Shown: in pieces, positions 1-6,601 of the stretch
Numbering within the stretch: position 1 is the stretch's first letter
Layout: the number at the start of each line of letters is the position of its first letter
NCBI GenBank assembly: GCA_937859855.1
Contig: CALMAR010000329.1
Location: 929 to 9,085 of the forward strand
From: an uncultured Kineosporia sp.
Lineage (GTDB): Bacteria; Actinomycetota; Actinomycetes; Actinomycetales; Kineosporiaceae
DNA length: 8,157 nucleotides
Direction: 5' to 3'
Translations under genes and position numbers: made by a program
Notes under the pieces: generated by a model
Seen by the model: only the letters and a program-made list of their open reading frames with translations
Database searches by the model: none
Told to the model about the DNA's origin: nothing

Positions 1-932
1 TGCTGGGCGTGGTGCGGGGGGGGGCCCGCGTGGTCTTCTCGGGGGGGGCGGTCGCATTGTTCGCCGCCCCCGACGAGATCTCAGCCCAATGGGCTCCGAT
101 CGCCGTGGAGCGCGGCGCGATCGTGGTGGACAATTCCGGTGCCTTCCGGATGGATCCCCAGGTGCCGCTGGTAGTGCCCGAGGTGAACGGCGCGGCCGCC
201 CGGACCCGGCCCAAGGGCATCATCGCCAACCCGAACTGCACCACCCTGACCATGATGGATGCCCTTGGCGCGCTGCACAGCCGATGGGGCCTGACCGAGC
301 TGGTGGTGGCGTCCTATCAGGCCGCATCCGGGGCCGGTCAACCCGGGATCGACCGGCTGTACGACGAGATCGCCGTGGTGGCCGCCGATCGGACCCTGGG
401 CCAGCAGGCCGGCGACGTGCGCCGGGCGATCGCCGACAAGCTGGGCGATGGGCCGTCTCCGTTCCCGGCTCCGCTGGCGCTCAACGTCGTCCCCTGGGCC
501 GGGTCGGTGAAGGACGACGGCTGGTCCAGCGAGGAGCTCAAGGTCCGCAACGAGTCCCGCAAGATCCTGGCGATCCCGGATCTGCGGGTGTCGGCGACCT
601 GCGTGCGGGTGCCAGTGATCACCACGCACTCGCTGGCTGTGCACGCCACCTTCCAATCGGCCCTGACCGCCGACGAAGCCCGGCAGGTGCTGGTCGAGGC
701 GCCCAGCGTGGTGGTGGTGGACGACCCGGTGGCGATGGACTTCCCCACCCCAGCCGACAGTGTCGGCGCCGATCCGACCTTCGTCGGCCGGATCAGGCAG
801 GCCCTGGACTTCCCGAACACGCTGGACCTGTTCGTCTGCGGCGACAACCTGCGCAAGGGTGCGGCACTGAACACGGCTCAGATCGCCGAACTGATCGCGG
901 CCGAGCTGATCGGCGCCGAACCCAGCCCCTGA
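1..932 (+). CDS. asd: Aspartate-semialdehyde dehydrogenase, 5'-truncated by window edge
   Basis: This enzyme reduces L-aspartyl-4-phosphate to L-aspartate-4-semialdehyde with NADPH in the cytoplasm, the second step of the aspartate pathway to lysine/diaminopimelate, threonine and methionine. The frame is open from base 3 with no stop, so the N-terminal NADP-binding part (GxxGxxG region, several tens of residues) lies outside the window; the GTG at base 9 is internal and not a real start. Counting from that GTG, the catalytic cysteine is C77 in NPNCTT, the substrate-binding Gln is in SYQAASGAG (Q104), and the late Arg/His pair is in RVPVITTHS (R200, H207). [12 protein letters not shown] and [11 protein letters not shown] are strongly conserved family blocks, and the C-terminus ([14 protein letters not shown]) is complete. 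Aspartokinase often lies just upstream in actinobacteria, but that would be off the left edge. The first ~16 residues in the window are Gly/Val-rich because of two G tracts and may reflect poor sequence quality. The family assignment is secure. Confidence 0.95.
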   Translation, partial: LGVVRGGARVVFSGGAVALFAAPDEISAQWAPIAVERGAIVVDNSGAFRMDPQVPLVVPEVNGAAARTRPKGIIANPNCTTLTMMDALGALHSRWGLTELVVASYQAASGAGQPGIDRLYDEIAVVAADRTLGQQAGDVRRAIADKLGDGPSPFPAPLALNVVPWAGSVKDDGWSSEELKVRNESRKILAIPDLRVSATCVRVPVITTHSLAVHATFQSALTADEARQVLVEAPSVVVVDDPVAMDFPTPADSVGADPTFVGRIRQALDFPNTLDLFVCGDNLRKGAALNTAQIAELIAAELIGAEPSP

Positions 933-965
933 GGTCGCCGACCTGAGCATGAGCTCACAGCGACC
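932..965 (+). terminator. Possible stem-loop terminator of asd
   Basis: Directly after the asd stop codon, GGTCGC (933-938) pairs with GCGACC (960-965). Inside it TGAGC (944-948) pairs with GCTCA (953-957) across an ATGA loop. An alternative small hairpin, AGGTC-GCC-GACCT (932-944), overlaps it. There is no U-rich tail, which is common in high-GC actinobacteria but leaves the call weak. The position immediately behind the stop codon is the main support. Confidence 0.35.
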
Positions 966-973
966 AGGCGACG

Positions 974-1162
974 TCAGGCCAGGGCTTGAGCGAGGAAATG
1001 GAACGCATCCAGAGTGTGCTGGTCCCAGTAGGTGCGGGTGTGTCCTCCAGGAGAGAAGTCCACATCGCGGGTGGGGCCGGTCCGGGCCAAGGACGCCGGA
1101 CCGCTGATCAGCGGATCGCTGGCGTAGACCGCTGGGCTGAAGGCCGCGGCCGCCTGCAGTGC
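974..1162 (-). pseudogene. Remnant of an esterase C-terminus (alpha/beta hydrolase)
   Basis: Read on the minus strand, 62 codons run from just after a TGA (1163-1165) to a TGA at 974-976. The translation contains AAAAFSPAVYASDPL and then DVDFSPGGHTRTYWDQH, followed by a short hydrophobic helix ending in ALA. The first resembles the strand after the nucleophile elbow, and the second the catalytic-His 'GGH..YW' end, of putative-esterase (PF00756-like) proteins. These two blocks are normally separated by more sequence and preceded by a GxSxGG elbow, which is absent, so an internal deletion and loss of the N-terminal half are inferred. The same frame continues upstream across the in-frame TGA as a plausible RSRLLRDP-stop-ALQ, suggesting a point-mutated stop. 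No start codon with a ribosome-binding site is visible. It lies downstream of, and codirectional with, the S9 peptidase gene. A real short gene is unlikely. The family assignment is from memory of motifs and is moderate. Confidence 0.45.
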
Positions 1163-1235
1163 TCAGGGGTCACGAAGGAGCCGGCTGCGGCGAGCGCCGT
1201 CCGCCTGGTCGGGCCGCGGCCAGTGCCAGCGCTGC

Positions 1236-3041
1236 TCACGAGCCCAGTTGCTGGGCGGCGAAGTCCAACTCGGTGCGCATCTGCCGCACCTTCTCGTCGT
1301 CCACCAGTGAGCCGTGCCCGGCGTCGTACCGGTAGACCGCGAACGGCAGGCCGCGCTCGGTCAGCGCGGTCAGGTAGTTCTCGATCTGCCGGATCGGGCA
1401 GCGCGGATCGTTCTCCCCGGCCAGGATCAGCACCGGCGCGCGCACGGAATCGATGTAGGTGATCGGGCTGGAGTCGCGGTACTTCTCCGGCACCTCCTCG
1501 GGCGTGCCACCGAACAGCGACCGGTCGAAGGCCTTCAGCCCCTCCATCTCGTCGTCGAACGCGGCCACGTAGTCGGCCACCGGAACACTGGCCAATCCCA
1601 GCGACCATTTGTCCGGGTGCAGCCCGAGGCCGAGCAGGGTGAGGAAGCCACCCCACGAAGCGCCACCCAGCACGATCCGGTCCGGATCCGCGATTCCCGC
1701 GTCCACCAGGTAGTCCCGGACGGCGACGATGTCCTCCAGTTCCACGTGCCCGATCCGGGCTTCGAGGGCGTCCCGCCAGGCCGAGCCGTAGCCCGTCGAG
1801 CCCCGGTAGTTGACCTGGACGACCGCGTAGCCGTGATCGACCCAGGCGCTGGGGTAGGCCCGGAACGCGTCCGGGTCGTGCCAGGTCGGCCCGCCGTGGA
1901 CGTCGACGAGCAACGGGAGCGCCGCAGCGGTGCTAGCGGGACGGCGCAGCAGGGCGTGGATCCGGCCTCCTGGGCCCTCCACCCAGACGTCCTCGATCGG
2001 CACTGATGCCGGCGCGGGTGAACCCGGCGGGGCCAGCACGATCTCACCGTCCGCAGTGCGGACCGCCGGTGGCGTGGCCGCCGACGACCAGAGCAACCAG
2101 ACATCGCCGCCAGGGCGGCACGTGCTGGCCAGGACGGTCCCGTCACTGGGACCGACCGGATGGACGCCGAGCTCGAACGACTCGGTGTCCTCCAGCTGCA
2201 GCCGGATCAGCCGGGTCCGAGCCTGGTAGTCGACGGACAGCAGCACTGCCTTGCCGTCCAGGAACCATTCCGCTGACGAAACCTCGCCGGGGACATCGAT
2301 GTTGAGCTCACGTTGCTCACCGGTGGTGGTGTTCCAGACCAGCAGTTCGGACTTGCCGTGGCGCTCGTGCAGCACCAGCAGGCGCGGATCACCGGCGATC
2401 GGCGCGAAACCCGCGGCGTCGAGCCCGAGCCCGGGGCCGTCCCACAGCTCCGCGACGGTGCTGCCGTCGGCCGTGCGCATGATCCGCAGGGCCGGATGCC
2501 GCGAATCTCCGTGCTCGCTGTGCGATATCGCCAGCAACGTGCCGTCCTCGCTCAGCCCGGCCACCCCCGCGTCCTCCTCGTGCTGATACAGCAGCCGGGA
2601 CGCCTGACCTGGCGGCACCAGGTGGATCTGGGTTCCGTATCCGTCGTCGCTGCGGCCGACCACCGCCAGTCCGTTCCGGCCCAGCGCCAGACCGGCCGGA
2701 TAGCTGGGCTCGAGATCGGTTGCCGGATCGGGATTCTCAGCCGGGGCGCTGCCGAAGGCCTGGCGCCGCCAGATCCCGAACTCATCGCCGTCGGCGTCAT
2801 CGAACCACCAGATCCAATCTCCGGATGGGTCGATTGCACCGTAGGAGGTGCCTTCCTTCCGGCTGGTCAGCTGGCTGAACGAGCCGGCCTCCCGGTCCCA
2901 GCTGTGCAGTTCGAGCACTCCGGCTGCGGTGGCCTCCACCACGCACCGCTGCGGCGCGTCCAGCGCCCAGTCCGGAAGCCCGACCCGCCCGGCCCGGAAT
3001 CGGCTCTCCCAATCGGGCCTCTCGTCGGTCACCGTCTCCAT
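1236..3041 (-). CDS. S9 family prolyl-oligopeptidase-type serine peptidase
   Basis: A 601-residue cytoplasmic serine peptidase/acylaminoacyl-peptidase-like protein, expected to cleave short peptides and probably to act in peptide turnover; its substrate cannot be read from the sequence. Residues ~1-345 look like the WD-type beta-propeller (repeated strand patterns such as GTSYGAIDPSGDWIWWF and LLVLHERHGKSELLVW). Residues ~350-601 are the alpha/beta hydrolase domain. Visible catalytic features are the oxyanion segment VDVHGGPTW (~379-387), NYRGSTGYGS (411-420), the nucleophile elbow GGASWGGF with Ser462, Asp545 in LILAGENDP, and His576 in YDAGHGS. Length is normal for the S9 acylaminoacyl-peptidase group. 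There is no signal peptide. ATG at 3039-3041 is chosen as start. Upstream only GAAG, about 8 bases away, resembles a ribosome-binding site. An alternative GTG four codons in has GGAG close by, so the start is uncertain by a few residues. It diverges from the acidic-protein gene across ~155 bp and seems to be transcribed alone. Confidence 0.93.
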   Translation of the reverse strand: METVTDERPDWESRFRAGRVGLPDWALDAPQRCVVEATAAGVLELHSWDREAGSFSQLTSRKEGTSYGAIDPSGDWIWWFDDADGDEFGIWRRQAFGSAPAENPDPATDLEPSYPAGLALGRNGLAVVGRSDDGYGTQIHLVPPGQASRLLYQHEEDAGVAGLSEDGTLLAISHSEHGDSRHPALRIMRTADGSTVAELWDGPGLGLDAAGFAPIAGDPRLLVLHERHGKSELLVWNTTTGEQRELNIDVPGEVSSAEWFLDGKAVLLSVDYQARTRLIRLQLEDTESFELGVHPVGPSDGTVLASTCRPGGDVWLLWSSAATPPAVRTADGEIVLAPPGSPAPASVPIEDVWVEGPGGRIHALLRRPASTAAALPLLVDVHGGPTWHDPDAFRAYPSAWVDHGYAVVQVNYRGSTGYGSAWRDALEARIGHVELEDIVAVRDYLVDAGIADPDRIVLGGASWGGFLTLLGLGLHPDKWSLGLASVPVADYVAAFDDEMEGLKAFDRSLFGGTPEEVPEKYRDSSPITYIDSVRAPVLILAGENDPRCPIRQIENYLTALTERGLPFAVYRYDAGHGSLVDDEKVRQMRTELDFAAQQLGS

Positions 3042-3184
3042 TACCGGATCTTCGCACGTATGGATCGGCAGCCGATGTGTGCCGCAATTACGGGCGGAAA
3101 CAAACTGAGCAAGCGCCAGGCCTGGGCCGGGAGTAGCGTTCGAGATGATCTGGCCGGAGCAGCGAGGCGACGGCCGCCAGAGGC

Positions 3185-3190
3185 AGGAGG
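3185..3190 (+). promoter_or_regulatory. Strong ribosome-binding site (AGGAGG) of the acidic-protein gene
   Basis: A perfect AGGAGG lies six bases before the ATG at 3197. It is the main evidence that the short downstream open frame is a real gene and it fixes its start. Confidence 0.8.
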
Positions 3191-3196
3191 CGCACC

Positions 3197-3460
3197 ATGA
3201 GTGAGTCCAGCGGGAGCGACCGTCCGGACCTGGTCGACGAGGACGAGCCGCTCGTCGGCGACGCCGCTGCCGATGCCGACGCAGCCGTTCACGGCGGTGA
3301 TGTCGGTGGCGGATCAGTCGGACCCGACCTCATTGACCGGATGACGACTACCGATCCGGGCCTTGAGACTGAAGAGGGAGTCGACACCGATGGGGCAGCG
3401 GTGGGCGACGCTGACGCCGATGCCGACGCCAGTCAGCACGGGGGGCAGCGAAACACCTGA
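3197..3460 (+). CDS. Small highly acidic protein with internal repeat, function unknown
   Basis: An 87-residue protein I do not recognise. It has 17 Asp and 6 Glu against only 3 Arg and no Lys, no Cys, and is rich in Gly and Ala, so it is very acidic and probably largely disordered. It has no signal peptide or membrane segment. Residues 20-34 (VGDAAADADAAVHGG) and 69-83 (VGDADADADASQHGG) are near-identical, 12 of 15 matching, separated by a less repetitive middle with GPDLIDRMTTTDP. A perfect AGGAGG six bases before the ATG and mainly G/C wobble positions support genuine coding. It diverges from the peptidase gene and converges with the exported hydrolase gene, leaving 16 bp between stop codons, so it is probably monocistronic. 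Asp-rich stretches could bind cations, but the spacing does not match an EF-hand or RTX nonapeptide; that idea is inference only. Confidence 0.75.
   Translation: MSESSGSDRPDLVDEDEPLVGDAAADADAAVHGGDVGGGSVGPDLIDRMTTTDPGLETEEGVDTDGAAVGDADADADASQHGGQRNT
3254..3445 (+). repeat. Two-copy 45-bp coding repeat inside the acidic-protein gene
   Basis: The copies are 3254-3298 and 3401-3445, in the same reading frame. Both encode V-G-D-A-x-A-D-A-D-A-x-x-H-G-G. Several wobble bases differ, so the duplication is old or the peptide is under selection rather than a fresh DNA duplication. Confidence 0.7.
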
Positions 3461-3472
3461 CGCTTTGTTGAA

Positions 3473-3494
3473 GCCGTCAGAAGCGCTTGACGGC
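3473..3494. terminator. Stem-loop between convergent genes, probable bidirectional terminator
   Basis: GCCGTCA (3473-3479) and TGACGGC (3488-3494) form a perfect 7-bp stem around an 8-base loop. The stem overlaps the last codons and stop of the exported hydrolase gene and begins 12 bases after the acidic-protein stop, an ideal site for ending both convergent transcripts. There is no clear U tract on either strand, so it is either a U-less actinobacterial terminator or a chance structure. Confidence 0.45.
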
Positions 3495-4496
3495 AACAGT
3501 TTCGGCGGCCCAGTGCCGGGCGGAGATCAATAACGACCGGTTCGCGTCGCGCAGTTTGGTGGCGTGCAGGGTGCCAGGAACCAGATGCCGGGCGCAGTGA
3601 TGAGCTGAGGCGGCGCACAATGCGCCACCGTTGGCGTCGAAGGGCACCCATTCCTTGGCGCTGCCAGCCACCCAGGTGGGTACCGGCCCGTACCGGCCGA
3701 GATAGCTCAGCGGGTTGGTGGTTCTGGCCGAGTAGCCGAACAGCTTGCTAGCCCGGGCGGCCAGGCTGCGCTGCTGCAGGCACACCGTCGGGCAGCCAAG
3801 TGCGCTGCTCCAGCGCTCGCCCGTCTGCACGGCGACGATCGGTGCCGCCACCGGGCTCCACAGGATCATGCCGGCGACCCGGCCGTGATACCGGGTAGCC
3901 ATGTAGGCAGCCAGATGACCCCCAGCCGAGTCGCCGACGACCAGGATCCGGTTGCGGTCGACGTAGGGCAGGCTGCGGGTCAGGGCCAAGATCGAGCCCA
4001 TGTCGGCCAGCATGTTCCGGCCGTAGCTGTAGCTGGCCGTTTTCGACGTACTGAATCGGTATGACGAGTTCACCCCGACCCAGCCGTGCGCCACCCAGTA
4101 CGCGCTCTCGGACCGCCACATCGCCGTCCCGCCGCCGACCCAGCCACCGCCGTGGACGAAGATCACGGTAGGACGCCGCCCGCCCGCCGCGGGCCGGGCC
4201 AGTTCCACCCACTGCTGGAGCTGCTTGCCGTAGTGCACTTTCTCGGGCACACCCGGCCGTGGCCTGGGGACGGAAGCACGCGACACCCTCGCAACCGCCG
4301 CCACCGAGGAGGCGGCGGGAGCTGGGCGAGCCGGGGACACCGCGGCCGTCGCGGTCGCAGCTGAGGCCGGTGGCCGGCCCGCGTTCCAGGCGACCACCGG
4401 TGCCGAGGTGCCCAGCGTGATCAGCAATGCCAGGGCTTGCAGCACGAAACCCAGGCGTTGCCACGACCGGTGACCTTCCGGGATCCACGTCTGCAC
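3477..4496 (-). CDS. Exported or membrane-anchored alpha/beta hydrolase (esterase/lipase-like)
   Basis: A 339-residue carboxylesterase-like hydrolase of the HGGG family. Residues 10-14 are basic (R10, R14), followed by a hydrophobic stretch ~15-36 and then a Pro/Ala-rich linker to ~82, indicating a signal peptide or signal anchor with the enzyme outside the membrane. The oxyanion motif is VHGGGWVGGG (114-123), the nucleophile elbow is GDSAGGH with Ser190, and the catalytic His is probably H311 in LVPGTLHA. The family acid normally sits in a G/NS-x-D-E-x-VP block; here the block reads AGSAKEWVP, placing Lys281 at the Asp position, with Glu282 and Asp287 as nearby acids. Two close Cys pairs (235/239 and 294/301) could form disulfides, fitting export. 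The start is a GTG at 4494-4496 with no good Shine-Dalgarno; an in-frame stop a few codons upstream rules out a much longer product. It follows the GH15 gene by 122 bp in the same direction. The substrate is unknown. Confidence 0.85.
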   Translation of the reverse strand: MQTWIPEGHRSWQRLGFVLQALALLITLGTSAPVVAWNAGRPPASAATATAAVSPARPAPAASSVAAVARVSRASVPRPRPGVPEKVHYGKQLQQWVELARPAAGGRRPTVIFVHGGGWVGGGTAMWRSESAYWVAHGWVGVNSSYRFSTSKTASYSYGRNMLADMGSILALTRSLPYVDRNRILVVGDSAGGHLAAYMATRYHGRVAGMILWSPVAAPIVAVQTGERWSSALGCPTVCLQQRSLAARASKLFGYSARTTNPLSYLGRYGPVPTWVAGSAKEWVPFDANGGALCAASAHHCARHLVPGTLHATKLRDANRSLLISARHWAAETVAVKRF

Positions 4497-4511
4497 ATCA
4501 TTACTGTGCGC

Positions 4512-4538
4512 AATCGATCAGCTTCAGCGTGAGCGATT
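4512..4538. promoter_or_regulatory. Inverted repeat upstream of the exported hydrolase gene
   Basis: AATCGATC (4512-4519) and GAGCGATT (4531-4538) are inverted copies with one mismatch and an 11-base spacer. They sit about 15 bases ahead of the hydrolase GTG. This could be an operator or a leader hairpin occluding the poorly marked start. No convincing -10/-35 pair was found in this 122-bp gap. It may be chance. Confidence 0.25.
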
Positions 4539-4618
4539 CAGGAAATAGGTCACCCGTTCACGTCAACGCATGGTCACCAGATCGCTCTCAGCGCTCCCGG
4601 TTGATCACTGGTAGCGGC

Positions 4619-6550
4619 TCAGGTGTCCAGCTGCGGAGGCCCCCCGGCCGGTGACATGCCCGGCTCCTCGGTGTCTTCGTCCATCTCCCCCTCGGCATTG
4701 ATCACATGCAGGACGGCATTGACCAGCCCCAGATGGGTGAATGCCTGTGGAAAGTTGCCCAGGTGCCGGCCGCTGGAGGCGTCGATCTCCTCCGCATACA
4801 GCCCCAGCGGGCTGGCGAAGGAGAGCAGTTTCTCGCACAGCCGGCGGGCCGCGCCGTGATCTCCGATCGTGGACAGCGCTGACACCAGCCAGAACGAGCA
4901 GATCGTGAAGGTGCCCTCCTCGCCGGAGAGGCCATCGTCGGTCTCCTGCACCCGGTAGCGCAGCACCAGCCCGTCCGACGTGAGCTCCTCGGCGATGGCG
5001 CGCACCGTGGCTTTCAGCCGCGGATCGCTGGACGGCAGGAAGCCCAGCAGCGGGATCAGCAGGGTGGAGGCGTCCAGCGCCTCAGTGCCGTAGTACTGGG
5101 TGAACACGCCGCGCTGGTCGACGCCATGGGTGCAGATGTCCTCATGCATGTCGTCGGCGGCCTTCTGCCACCGGTCGGCCAGCTCCGTCTGTTCCCGGAT
5201 CCGGGCCAGCCGGGCGCCCCGGTCGGCGGCGGCCCAGCACATCACCTTGGACGAGGTGAAGTGCTTCGGTTCTCCGCGGACCTCCCAGATCCCGCGGTCG
5301 GGTTCGGGGAAGTGCTCGATCGCCTGCTCCACGAATCGGGAGAGGATCGGCCACAGCTGATCGTTCAGTCCGTCGCGATCCTTGGTGTGGATGTAGACGG
5401 CGTCCAGGATCGCGCCCCAGACGTCGTGCTGCTTCTGGTCGAACGCACCGTTGCCGATCCTCACCGGGCGGGCATTGCCGTACCCGCTCAGGTTCTCGAG
5501 AATGCTTTCCGAGAGGTCTTTCTCGCCGTCCACTCCGTACATGATCTGCAGGTCGTCGGAACGCTTCGCGATGTCGACGATGAATGAGAAGAAGTCATTG
5601 GCCTCCCAATCGAAGCCCAACGTGTTCAAAGCCCACAGCGCCAGAGTGGAATCGCGGATCCAGGTGTAGCGGTAATCCCAGTTGCGCTCTCCGCCGGGGG
5701 TTTCCGGCAACGAGGTGGTAGCCGCGGCGACCAGTGCGCCGGTCGGGGCGTAGTTCAGCCCTTTCAGGGTGAGCGCACTGCGCTCCAGATGTCCTCGCCA
5801 GGGATGGTCGGGAAAACGGCCGCGGGCCAGCCAGTGCTGCCAGTGGTGCGCCGTCCAGGTCAGCCGCCGATACGCCTCGTCGTGATCTTTAGGTGGCTCG
5901 TGCTCACTCCAGGAGAGGGCCACGAACCGGGCGTCACCCTCCTTGAGCATGGTCCGGGCGGTGGCCCGGGGTCCCTCGAAGCCAACGTTCAGGTCGGTGG
6001 TCAGCCGCAGGTTCGGCTGATTGGAATCCGTCTCGGCCGAGGCCACGTGGTAGGCGCCTTCGATATAGCGCCACTGCGCGTGTTCCCGGCCGTAGTCGAA
6101 GACTGGCGCGCAGTCCATGTTCAACTGCACTTCACCGTTCACGCAGCGCACAGTGCGCAGCAGCACATGCTCGGCCTCGTAGTCGGTGGGAGCGCGGCGG
6201 TAGCGATGCGAGCGTTCGTCCTGATGGTGCCAGGGCCCGATCAGCAGGGCGTCGCGGACCACGAGCCATCCGGTGGGGGTACCCCAGCTGGTCTCCAGGA
6301 TCATGGTGCCCGGGAGATAGCGACGGGCGTTCGGCACCCGCATGTCGGCCGGCCCGAAGGTGAATCCGCCGGCATCGCGATCGAGGAGGGCGGCGAAGAT
6401 CGAGGGCGAGTCCACCCGGGGCAGGCACATCCATTCGACGTTGCCGCTGGGGGCGATCAGCACCATCGTCTCGCAGTCGGAGAGGAAGGCGTAGTCAGCG
6501 ATCGGCGGGAACGGTGAGTGCAGAAAGGGATCGGTCTGGTTGTTCGGCAT
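4619..6550 (-). CDS. Glycoside hydrolase family 15 protein (trehalase/glucoamylase-like)
   Basis: An inverting alpha-glucosidase that releases glucose from an alpha-glucoside. The closest characterised relatives I recall are mycobacterial GH15 trehalases, so trehalose hydrolysis to two glucoses is the leading guess, with glucoamylase or isomaltodextrin hydrolysis as the alternative. The protein has 643 residues from the ATG at 6548-6550, the usual length for this group. Residues ~10-245 form the N-terminal beta-sandwich (IADYAFLSDCETMVLI, GNVEWMCLPRVDSPSIFAAL); ~250-615 form the (alpha/alpha)6 barrel. Family blocks are NWDYRYTWIRDSTLALWAL (290-308), GIWEVRG with the general acid Glu423, and SGEEGTFTICSFWLVSAL with the general base in Glu544/Glu545. 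There is no signal peptide, so it is cytoplasmic, which fits an intracellular disaccharide. A longer frame begins at a TTG (6569-6571), but GGAGG six bases ahead of the ATG decides the start. The acidic, Gly/Pro-rich C-terminal tail (~620-643) is outside the core fold. The LacI regulator gene lies upstream on the same strand. Confidence 0.93.
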   Translation of the reverse strand: MPNNQTDPFLHSPFPPIADYAFLSDCETMVLIAPSGNVEWMCLPRVDSPSIFAALLDRDAGGFTFGPADMRVPNARRYLPGTMILETSWGTPTGWLVVRDALLIGPWHHQDERSHRYRRAPTDYEAEHVLLRTVRCVNGEVQLNMDCAPVFDYGREHAQWRYIEGAYHVASAETDSNQPNLRLTTDLNVGFEGPRATARTMLKEGDARFVALSWSEHEPPKDHDEAYRRLTWTAHHWQHWLARGRFPDHPWRGHLERSALTLKGLNYAPTGALVAAATTSLPETPGGERNWDYRYTWIRDSTLALWALNTLGFDWEANDFFSFIVDIAKRSDDLQIMYGVDGEKDLSESILENLSGYGNARPVRIGNGAFDQKQHDVWGAILDAVYIHTKDRDGLNDQLWPILSRFVEQAIEHFPEPDRGIWEVRGEPKHFTSSKVMCWAAADRGARLARIREQTELADRWQKAADDMHEDICTHGVDQRGVFTQYYGTEALDASTLLIPLLGFLPSSDPRLKATVRAIAEELTSDGLVLRYRVQETDDGLSGEEGTFTICSFWLVSALSTIGDHGAARRLCEKLLSFASPLGLYAEEIDASSGRHLGNFPQAFTHLGLVNAVLHVINAEGEMDEDTEEPGMSPAGGPPQLDT

Positions 6551-6556
6551 GCCAGG

Positions 6557-6561
6557 CCTCC
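6557..6561 (-). promoter_or_regulatory. Ribosome-binding site (GGAGG) fixing the GH15 start
   Basis: Minus-strand TTGGAGG is followed by a six-base spacer and then ATG at 6550. This places translation initiation seven codons inside the longest open frame, whose TTG start overlaps no ribosome-binding site. Confidence 0.75.
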
Positions 6562-6578
6562 AAGTGCTCAATCAGTCA

Positions 6579-6592
6579 GATCAACGTCGATC
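6579..6592. promoter_or_regulatory. Candidate LacI-type operator upstream of the GH15 gene
   Basis: GATCAACGTCGATC is a 14-bp imperfect palindrome (12 of 14 positions symmetric) with a central CG. Central-CG symmetry is typical of LacI-family operators. It lies 28 bases ahead of the GH15 ATG and just downstream of a weak promoter-like pair, where a bound repressor would block initiation. The LacI-family gene is on the same strand, ~0.5 kb away. Assignment is by position and symmetry only. Confidence 0.35.
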
Positions 6593-6601
6593 AAACCGCT
6601 G

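Noticed and set aside
81..950. Long minus-strand open frames (up to 289 codons) opposite asd
   Set aside because: They mirror the GC-rich codon pattern of asd, encode Arg/Gly/His-rich low-complexity sequence, and have no family motifs.
3042..3196. Promoters for the divergent peptidase and acidic-protein genes
   Set aside because: Weak hexamers such as TTGCGG exist on the minus strand, but no pair with acceptable spacing and -10 match could be supported on either strand.
2313..3200. Plus-strand open frame of 295 codons opposite the S9 peptidase
   Set aside because: It lies antisense to a gene with an intact catalytic triad, its translation shows no domain, and it runs on through the ribosome-binding site of the acidic-protein gene.
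4548..4578. Direct repeat GGTCACC (4548-4554 and 4572-4578) before the hydrolase gene
   Set aside because: A 7-bp repeat in a 122-bp gap is weak evidence, and a related GGTGACC also occurs inside the coding region nearby.
4586..4599. TCTCAGCGCTCCCG, resembling half of a CebR-like operator (GAGCGCTC core)
   Set aside because: Only the right half and the AGCGCT core match; the left half breaks the symmetry, and such cores are frequent in GC-rich DNA.
5789..6517. Plus-strand open frame of 242 codons opposite the GH15 gene
   Set aside because: It is a shadow of GH15 coding; the GH15 motifs are on the minus strand.
6551..6571. TTG start adding seven residues to the GH15 protein
   Set aside because: GGAGG lies inside that extension, six bases before the ATG, so initiation at the ATG is far more likely.
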